From Candidatus Zixiibacteriota bacterium (GTDB taxonomy: Bacteria > Zixibacteria > MSB-5A5 > GN15 > PGXB01): a stretch of DNA of 9,172 bases. The stretch covers positions 1,418,983 through 1,428,154 of the forward strand of contig CP070766.1 of the NCBI GenBank assembly GCA_020345705.1, in the 5' to 3' direction. A program made the translations under genes and the position numbers. The notes beneath the pieces were generated by a model. It was not told where the DNA came from and made no database searches. It was given only the letters and a program-made list of their open reading frames with translations. How positions within the stretch are numbered: the stretch's first letter is position 1; each line of letters opens with the position of its first letter. Positions 4,557 through 9,172 of the stretch are shown here, one piece after another.

Positions 4557-6032
4557 ATGAAAAAGGCGTTGTTTCCTATCATATTGATTCTGCTTTCGAG
4601 TATGGCGCCGCCTGCTTTTGCCTCGGAGATAACCGTCCGGCTCTCCGGCGGCCTGGAGAAGATAGAATCGTTCAAGGTCAACGAAGTAACCTATTGTTCG
4701 TTGTCGGAATTGGTCGAGCTTCTCGGGGAACGAATCTCGTGGGACGTGGTCGGTTTCTCCGCCGAGTTTGAATCCGAGGGGCACCGAATCCTTTTCTTCA
4801 TTAATTCACCGTACATAAACATCGACGACACCGTCAAGAATCTGACATACCCGGTTAAGTTCAGAGATGGCGCTCTGTTCCTGCCGGCCGTCACTTTCAT
4901 ACCGATGTTTGACCTGACTCGCCCCGAGCAGATATCCTGGGATGAAGATGGAAAGACGGTGAGAATCAACTCCGAATGGTACAACATTACGGATATGTCT
5001 CTTCTGGCTAAGGCCAACGGCCTTTTGATCGAGATTTTTGTGACACAGCCAAAGGACTATGAAATCTATGTCACCGAAGGGAATTGGCTGAATATCACCA
5101 TTCCCGGCGGCATAATCGACGCGCGTCGGATTCAGAGTCGAAGAAACAGCAAGTACTTAAGAGACATGAACGCCTACCAGTTCGAAGCCTCGGCACAGGT
5201 TTCGCTGCGCCTGAGACAGCCGATCGAGACTTACACCCACCGCTTTCAGCCGAATCCGGGCCGAATCCAGGTCTCACTGAGAGATACATCGGCCGCACCG
5301 ATAGCCCAGAACGGCATCGATAAGGTCGGACCGGACGATCGCATAGACAAGATAATCATTGATGCCGGGCACGGCGGTAACGACTATGGCGCGGTCGGGC
5401 TGAAAAAGACCCAGGAGAAGAAAATCGTGCTCGATATCGCCAAACGATTGGCCAAACTCATCAGAAAAGAGAAAATCTTCCAGGCGGTCATGACGCGCGA
5501 CAAGGACAAATACGTTTCTCTTGAGGAGCGAGCTAAAATAGCCAACAGCAACAACGGCGATATATATGTGTCGATTCATGCCAACGCCTCACTGAAGCGC
5601 GCGGCGCGCGGATTCCAGGTGTTTTTCCTGGCGCCGGCCAGAAACGACGCCGCCCGGGCCGCGGCGCAGCTTGAAAATGCACCTTTCCTGTCGGAAATGG
5701 GTTCTTTTTCCTCTGGTGAGGGCGACGATTTAAGCCTTATATTGAGTGATATGATCCAGACCGAATTTCAGGAGGAATCGGCAGAACTGGCCTCCATGGT
5801 GGACAAGGAATTCAGAAAAAAGCTCTCCAAAAACCCCCGGGCTCGCGGAATCGACCAGGCCGGATTTATCGTCTTAAACGAGGTATATATGCCTTCCATT
5901 CTGGTTGAGGCGGCGTTCTTGACCAACAAGAATGACGAAGGATTATTGAGAAGCAAGAAATACCGGCAGAAGGTGGCCGATGCGATCTATGCCGGTCTGA
6001 AAAGATTCAAAGCCAAATACGAGAGAAAATAA
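4557..6032 (+). CDS. Periplasmic N-acetylmuramoyl-L-alanine amidase (Amidase_3, AmiC-type)
   Basis: A 491-residue exported amidase that cuts the bond between N-acetylmuramic acid and L-alanine in peptidoglycan, as needed to separate daughter cells. A signal peptide covers residues 1-22 (cleavage near AFA-S). Residues about 24-140 resemble the copper-amine-oxidase-N-like domain ('SLSELVELLG', 'GALFLPAV', 'DGKTVRINSE'). Residues about 148-243 resemble an AMIN-type beta domain that targets the enzyme. The catalytic Amidase_3 domain is about 264-486. Zinc ligands are H272 (IIIDAGHGG), E287 (TQEKKIVLD) and H341 (VSIHAN); the catalytic Glu is E451 (LVEAAFLTN). Residues about 362-432 form the long insertion of the AmiA/B/C group, which in E. 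coli carries an autoinhibitory helix released by EnvC or NlpD. Its stop overlaps the murI start (TAATG), indicating translational coupling. Confidence 0.93.
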   Translation: MKKALFPIILILLSSMAPPAFASEITVRLSGGLEKIESFKVNEVTYCSLSELVELLGERISWDVVGFSAEFESEGHRILFFINSPYINIDDTVKNLTYPVKFRDGALFLPAVTFIPMFDLTRPEQISWDEDGKTVRINSEWYNITDMSLLAKANGLLIEIFVTQPKDYEIYVTEGNWLNITIPGGIIDARRIQSRRNSKYLRDMNAYQFEASAQVSLRLRQPIETYTHRFQPNPGRIQVSLRDTSAAPIAQNGIDKVGPDDRIDKIIIDAGHGGNDYGAVGLKKTQEKKIVLDIAKRLAKLIRKEKIFQAVMTRDKDKYVSLEERAKIANSNNGDIYVSIHANASLKRAARGFQVFFLAPARNDAARAAAQLENAPFLSEMGSFSSGEGDDLSLILSDMIQTEFQEESAELASMVDKEFRKKLSKNPRARGIDQAGFIVLNEVYMPSILVEAAFLTNKNDEGLLRSKKYRQKVADAIYAGLKRFKAKYERK

Positions 6033-6853
6033 TGTCGTCAGAACAAACCCAGGACAGACCGATTGGGATTTTTGATTCCGGTGTCGGCGGTCTCACCGTT
6101 GTGGCTGAGATTTTCAAGCTCCTACCGGGCGAAAGCATCGTCTATTTCGGTGATGTCGGTCGCTACCCGTACGGCGGACGATCCAGGGAGACGATTACAC
6201 GGTTCGCCCGTCAGGATATCGGCTTCCTGCTTGAACACAAGGTGAAGTTCATCATCGCCGCCTGCAATTCAGCGTCTGCCGTGGCGCTGGATAAGGTAAA
6301 AGAGGAATTCGACGCGGAGATTCTCGGCGTCATAGAACCGGGCGCCAAAGCCGCCGTCAGCGTTACCCGCAACAATCGAGTCGGCATCATCGGAACCAGA
6401 GCGACCATCACCTCCGACAGCTACGCCAAAGCCATCCAGAAAAGACGAAAAGAGGTCAAAGTCTTCTCGCTGGCCTGTCCCCTGTTTGTCCCTCTGGCCG
6501 AAGAAGGCTACATTGAAAAAGAGGCGACATTCCTGATTGCCCGCGACTATCTGAAGACCCTCATAGACGTTGACATCGACACGCTCGTGCTGGGTTGCAC
6601 GCATTATCCCTTGCTGAAAAAGGTCATCGGTGAGGTAATGGGTAAAGAGGTGCGCCTGATCGATTCGGCCGAGGAAACCGCGCGCGAGGTGGCGGCGGTA
6701 CTCTCCGTACGAAATCTGATGAGACCGTCGGGCGGCCAGGTGACGCATAAATTCTATGTCTCGGACGTGCCGGAAAAATTCTCTCAGATCGCCGACAGGT
6801 TCCTAGGACGTACTATCAACAACATCACCCGCGTGGATATTACGAGGTACTGA
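6032..6853 (+). CDS. murI: Glutamate racemase MurI
   Basis: MurI makes D-glutamate from L-glutamate for the peptidoglycan stem peptide, in the cytoplasm and without cofactor. The 273-residue protein has both catalytic cysteines in their usual motifs: C78 in AACNSAS and C189 in LGCTHYPLL. The N-terminal substrate loop 'PIGIFDSGVGGLTV' (D15-S16) and 'YFGDVGRYPYGGRS' (38-51) are also present, and the length is standard. The start codon shares its first base with the amidase stop (TAATG), so ribosomes finishing the amidase can restart here. The M24 peptidase gene starts one base after the stop. Pairing a D-Glu supplier with a wall-splitting amidase in one transcript links synthesis and remodelling of the sacculus. 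Confidence 0.97.
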   Translation: MSSEQTQDRPIGIFDSGVGGLTVVAEIFKLLPGESIVYFGDVGRYPYGGRSRETITRFARQDIGFLLEHKVKFIIAACNSASAVALDKVKEEFDAEILGVIEPGAKAAVSVTRNNRVGIIGTRATITSDSYAKAIQKRRKEVKVFSLACPLFVPLAEEGYIEKEATFLIARDYLKTLIDVDIDTLVLGCTHYPLLKKVIGEVMGKEVRLIDSAEETAREVAAVLSVRNLMRPSGGQVTHKFYVSDVPEKFSQIADRFLGRTINNITRVDITRY

Positions 6854-6854
6854 C

Positions 6855-8024
6855 ATGGACCTGGTCAAAGCCAAAATAGAACAGGCCGTTGAGATATTAG
6901 ATGAGCTCGACATCGATCTCTGGCTTATTTTCTGTCGTGAAACCGATATGATGGCTGACCCGGCGCTGGACCTTGTCGTCGGCGGCAAGGTCGTCTGGCA
7001 ATCGGCCTTTTTCATCAGCCGCTCGGGTGAGACACTGGCGCTGGTCGGAAATTTCGACGCCCCCGACTTCGAACGGGCCGGAAGATACGCCAAGGTGCAG
7101 CCGTATGTCGAGGATTGCGGCAGGGAACTGAGAAAGACGGTCGAAAAATTCAATCCGAAAAAGCTGGCTCTCGATTTTTCAAAGAGCGATGTCGCCTCTG
7201 ACGGTCTCCCCTACGGAATGTATCTTCTGCTCATGGATTACCTTAAAGGCAGTCCGTACGCTGAGAGAGTCATTTCATCCGAAGAAATAATATCCCGCCT
7301 GAGAGGAAGAAAAATCCCCGAGGAGATCAGGCTGATTTCTTCGGCGGCGTTCATGGCCGCCGATTGCTGGAAGCAATCCATCGGGGAAATCAAAACCGGC
7401 ATGACTGAAATACAGATCGCCCAGATCATCGATTCCAATATCAGAAAGCTGGGCGGTGTCAATTCGTTTGACACCATCGTCAATGCCGGGGCGAAAACGA
7501 GCCCCGGACACGGCCATCCGACCGAGGCCGCGCTGGCGCCGGGCGATCTGTTGCACATCGATTTCGGAGCCCGAGTGGAAGGCTTTTGTTCCGACATTCA
7601 GAGGCTGGCCTATGTCAGAAAAGAAAACGAAGCCTCGCCGCCGGAGGTTCTCATCAACGCCTTCAACAAGGTCAGAGAAGTCATCGACGAGACCTCCAAA
7701 TTGTACCGACCGGGTACCAAAGGATACACCATTGACGCCGCCGCGCGGAAAATCCTTAAAAACGACGGATACGAAGAGTACCAGCATGCCCTCGGGCACC
7801 AGATCGGCCGCTCGGTGCATGACGGCGCCGCCATCGTCGGCCCCAGGTGGAAGCGATACGGCAGAACTCCGGAGATACCGCTCGAAGAAGGAAATACATT
7901 CACCATTGAGTTAGGTATCGAACTGGCCGGAATCGGTTATGTCGGGCTTGAGGAGGACCTGGCGGTGACTGAAAACGGAGGCAAATTCCTGTGCCCCAGA
8001 CAAACGGAACTGGTAATCATATGA
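6855..8024 (+). CDS. M24 family metallopeptidase (Xaa-Pro peptidase-like)
   Basis: A 389-residue cytoplasmic peptidase of the 'pita-bread' family (aminopeptidase P / prolidase / methionine aminopeptidase fold). Residues about 1-150 form a creatinase-like N-terminal domain. Residues about 155-389 are the catalytic domain with the five metal ligands in order: D236 (LLHIDFGA), D247 (FCSDIQR), H315 (HALGHQIGR), E352 (FTIELGI) and E366 (GLEEDLAVTE). The substrate-side His of the 'PHG.PT' motif appears as H219 in SPGHGHPTE. All catalytic positions are kept, so it should be active. The presence of the N-terminal domain favours an Xaa-Pro type specificity over methionine aminopeptidase, but the exact substrate is open. 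A GAGGT ribosome site (6844-6848) lies within the end of murI. The stop overlaps the start of the lipoprotein gene (ATGA). Confidence 0.92.
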   Translation: MDLVKAKIEQAVEILDELDIDLWLIFCRETDMMADPALDLVVGGKVVWQSAFFISRSGETLALVGNFDAPDFERAGRYAKVQPYVEDCGRELRKTVEKFNPKKLALDFSKSDVASDGLPYGMYLLLMDYLKGSPYAERVISSEEIISRLRGRKIPEEIRLISSAAFMAADCWKQSIGEIKTGMTEIQIAQIIDSNIRKLGGVNSFDTIVNAGAKTSPGHGHPTEAALAPGDLLHIDFGARVEGFCSDIQRLAYVRKENEASPPEVLINAFNKVREVIDETSKLYRPGTKGYTIDAAARKILKNDGYEEYQHALGHQIGRSVHDGAAIVGPRWKRYGRTPEIPLEEGNTFTIELGIELAGIGYVGLEEDLAVTENGGKFLCPRQTELVII

Positions 8025-8851
8025 GAAGACTGTTAATCCCGTTATTGGTTGCACCGATCATCGCAGGCTGCGGTGCCCCGAGAAAAATAGCCGAAGGGCC
8101 GCAGACCGAATGTGCACCGTCCAACCTTTCCGCCAAACCGGTGGATCAGGGTATTTTCCTTAAGTGGAACACCAACTGTCCCGACAGCATCCTGCTTTCG
8201 GGATACTACATATATCTTCAGGATAAGCCAATCTACGAAAAATACGGTATGCTCGACCTTCCCTCGCGGATAAAGCCGTTCAATTCGACCGCTTATCCGG
8301 GCGACACCGACCCGGAAGCCAGCTTTGAAACGATGACAATTGAAAATCTCGAAAACGGGATGGAATACTTCATTTCCGTCAGGACGGTTTTCCCCGACAG
8401 GACCATATCGATATCATCGAATGAAATGGGCGTTATCTGCCGCCCGGAGGGAGAGTTTGAGCTGGCCTATCGCTACGCCGGGCTCAACGACGGCTTCTCG
8501 TTCGCTCTGGGCGAGCACGTGCGGGCCGACGCCGAAGAAAACGACTTATATTTCTACAACAAAGACGACGTCGATTACATCAGGTCGCCGCATAAGCTCA
8601 ACGGCTTCCTGCGCAATTCCAGGTTTGATTCGCTGGGCAAAACGAAAGACATTTACCATTATCCCGAACTGGACTACCGGTTTACACCGGTCGAAACAAT
8701 GCCGGTCCGGGAAGGTGAATCCTATCTGGTAAGGACAGCCGACAATAGATTTGCCAAGATCCGCATCGAGAAAATCACCGGCGAAGGAAAAGAGCGTTCG
8801 CTCAAAGTAAAATATATCTACCAGACAATCGAAGACCTGATGCGTTTCTAG
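8021..8851 (+). CDS. Lipoprotein with a fibronectin type III domain and a HmuY-like C-terminal half
   Basis: A 276-residue exported lipoprotein of unknown function. The start is set at the ATG at 8021: it gives a textbook lipoprotein signal (MRRLLIPLLVAPIIAGC, lipidated C17) and a 4-base ATGA overlap with the peptidase. A longer frame from a GTG at 7991 would bury the signal. The residue after Cys is Gly, consistent with outer-membrane sorting. Residues about 32-140 read as a fibronectin type III domain ('PSNLSAKPVDQGIFLKWN', 'GYYIYLQ', 'LENGMEYFISVRTV', 'SSNEMGV'). Residues about 141-276 ('GFSFALGEHV', 'ENDLYFYN', 'ESYLVRTADNRFAKIRIEKI', 'LKVKYIYQ') faintly resemble HmuY-type heme-binding lipoproteins, but this is weak and no heme ligand can be named. 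It is last in the operon, so it may serve at the cell envelope together with the amidase. No clear terminator follows. Confidence 0.8.
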   Translation: MRRLLIPLLVAPIIAGCGAPRKIAEGPQTECAPSNLSAKPVDQGIFLKWNTNCPDSILLSGYYIYLQDKPIYEKYGMLDLPSRIKPFNSTAYPGDTDPEASFETMTIENLENGMEYFISVRTVFPDRTISISSNEMGVICRPEGEFELAYRYAGLNDGFSFALGEHVRADAEENDLYFYNKDDVDYIRSPHKLNGFLRNSRFDSLGKTKDIYHYPELDYRFTPVETMPVREGESYLVRTADNRFAKIRIEKITGEGKERSLKVKYIYQTIEDLMRF

Positions 8852-8965
8852 GGAAAAAGACCTGACCTCCGAACGGCGAATTGCCAAGCGACGGGATGAG
8901 CTGAAAATATCCACGACCGTGCTCTCGCCTGAAAAACCACTTTATTATAGATTTCCAAGTAATGG

Positions 8966-8994
8966 TTGACAACAAACAACCGAGCTTCTATTAT
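8966..8994 (+). promoter_or_regulatory. Strong sigma-70-like promoter (TTGACA-17-TATTAT)
   Basis: A perfect TTGACA (8966-8971) is followed at the ideal 17 bases by TATTAT (8989-8994). The predicted start is at about 9001, which is the A of an ATG. It is the best promoter match in the window and explains transcription of the gene at the right edge independently of the upstream operon. Confidence 0.72.
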
Positions 8995-9000
8995 TGAATC

Positions 9001-9036
9001 ATGTCTACATGGAATTATTTTCCCGATTTGAAATGA
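9001..9036 (+). CDS. Possible 11-residue leader peptide at the predicted transcript 5' end
   Basis: The ATG at the predicted transcription start opens MSTWNYFPDLK and stops at TGA (9034-9036), nine bases before the next gene's ATG. It is in the same frame as that gene, separated from it by TGA and TAG. It could be a leaderless mini-gene that couples translation, or chance. It has no recognisable attenuator features. Confidence 0.2.
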   Translation: MSTWNYFPDLK

Positions 9037-9045
9037 GTGAGTTAG

Positions 9046-9172
9046 ATGGAAAGAACTACTCCAAGGTTCAGCAACTGTGTTCTAATAGCATTCATTTCGC
9101 TCGCGATATTCTCATTGGCTATGGAAACGAAGGCTCGGTCAGGGGGATTCGACGTCTCGATAGGAGGAGGCG
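9046..9172 (+). CDS. Exported protein of unknown function, N-terminal fragment
   Basis: The gene runs off the right edge; 42 codons are present. The product begins MERTTPRFSN and continues with a hydrophobic segment (CVLIAFISLAIFSLA, residues 11-25), then METKARSGGFDVSIGGG. This is a Sec-type signal peptide, probably cut after TKA at residue 30. The start of the mature part (SGGFDVSIGGG) has the small-residue, alternating look of an outer-membrane beta-barrel strand, but it is far too short to classify. A TAG directly before the ATG at 9046 fixes this as the first usable ATG in frame. The ribosome site is weak (GAGTGAG). A strong promoter lies 52 bases upstream. Another open frame from 9033 overlaps it but lacks the signal sequence and is less likely. 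Confidence 0.65.
   Translation, partial: MERTTPRFSNCVLIAFISLAIFSLAMETKARSGGFDVSIGGG

Noticed and set aside
7275..7820. 181-codon minus-strand open frame opposite the M24 peptidase
   Set aside because: It mirrors a gene with all five metal ligands intact; no family signature on the minus strand.
7991..8020. GTG start giving the lipoprotein a 10-residue extension
   Set aside because: It would place residues ahead of a textbook lipoprotein signal peptide; the ATG at 8021 with ATGA overlap fits better.
8852..8960. Terminator for the smpB operon
   Set aside because: Only 3-4 base inverted repeats (for example GGC/GCC near 8876-8886) without a T-tract were found; not enough for a call.
9033..9172. 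Alternative open frame (starting MSELDGKNYSK) at the right edge
   Set aside because: It overlaps the frame that encodes a clear signal peptide and itself shows no export or domain signal; both are truncated, so this is a judgement.
1..9172. Mobile elements, CRISPR arrays, tRNA/rRNA/tmRNA genes, defence genes
   Set aside because: No transposase or integrase, regularly spaced repeats, terminal repeats or recognisable RNA-gene sequence was seen on either strand.

Overview
The window looks like ordinary chromosome from a Gram-negative bacterium. The best guess is a member of the FCB group, possibly candidate phylum Zixibacteria. This rests on three things: a secreted protein ending in two dockerin-type repeats of the 'NILDVT..VNYLYKDGP.P' style, a lipoprotein with an Ala-Gly-Cys lipobox, and AmiC-style periplasmic amidase architecture. 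The assignment is an inference from protein style; no rRNA or marker phylogeny is available here. No mobile element, CRISPR array, rRNA or tRNA gene was seen.

Left part (1-1256, minus strand). The window opens with the first 22 codons of a probable rlmN (23S rRNA/tRNA adenine-C2 methyltransferase), running off the left edge. Upstream of it, on the same strand, is a gene joining a PHB/PHA-accumulation-regulator DNA-binding domain to a helical, phasin-like tail. It is closed by a strong hairpin terminator and preceded by a good -35/-10 promoter whose spacer holds an 11-base TGC-N3-GCA palindrome. Next comes a single-domain response regulator.

Middle part (1257-4079). A 425-base non-coding stretch holds a promoter-like sequence with a 16-base palindrome in its spacer, and a GC-rich hairpin. 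It leads, with a perfect Shine-Dalgarno, to a secreted two-domain (choice-of-anchor J / MAM-like) protein with a C-terminal dockerin pair and its own terminator. A nitrilase-superfamily amidohydrolase is encoded convergently on the minus strand.

Right part (4080-8851, plus strand). A tight cluster reads smpB, periplasmic N-acetylmuramoyl-L-alanine amidase, murI, an M24 metallopeptidase and a FN3-containing lipoprotein, with junctions of +6, -1, +1 and -4 bases; it is almost certainly one operon. It combines ribosome rescue with peptidoglycan precursor supply (D-glutamate), peptidoglycan splitting and an outer-membrane-type lipoprotein. The smpB promoter places the predicted transcription start on or next to the ATG, so smpB may be leaderless. 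After the operon a near-consensus promoter (8966-8994) drives a new gene, of which only a signal peptide and about 17 further residues are inside the window.

I did not find a clearly new biological system. The items most worth checking are the putative self-operator of the PhaR-like gene, its fusion to a phasin-like tail, the repeated '-10 box six to seven bases before ATG' pattern, and the structured leader before the dockerin protein.
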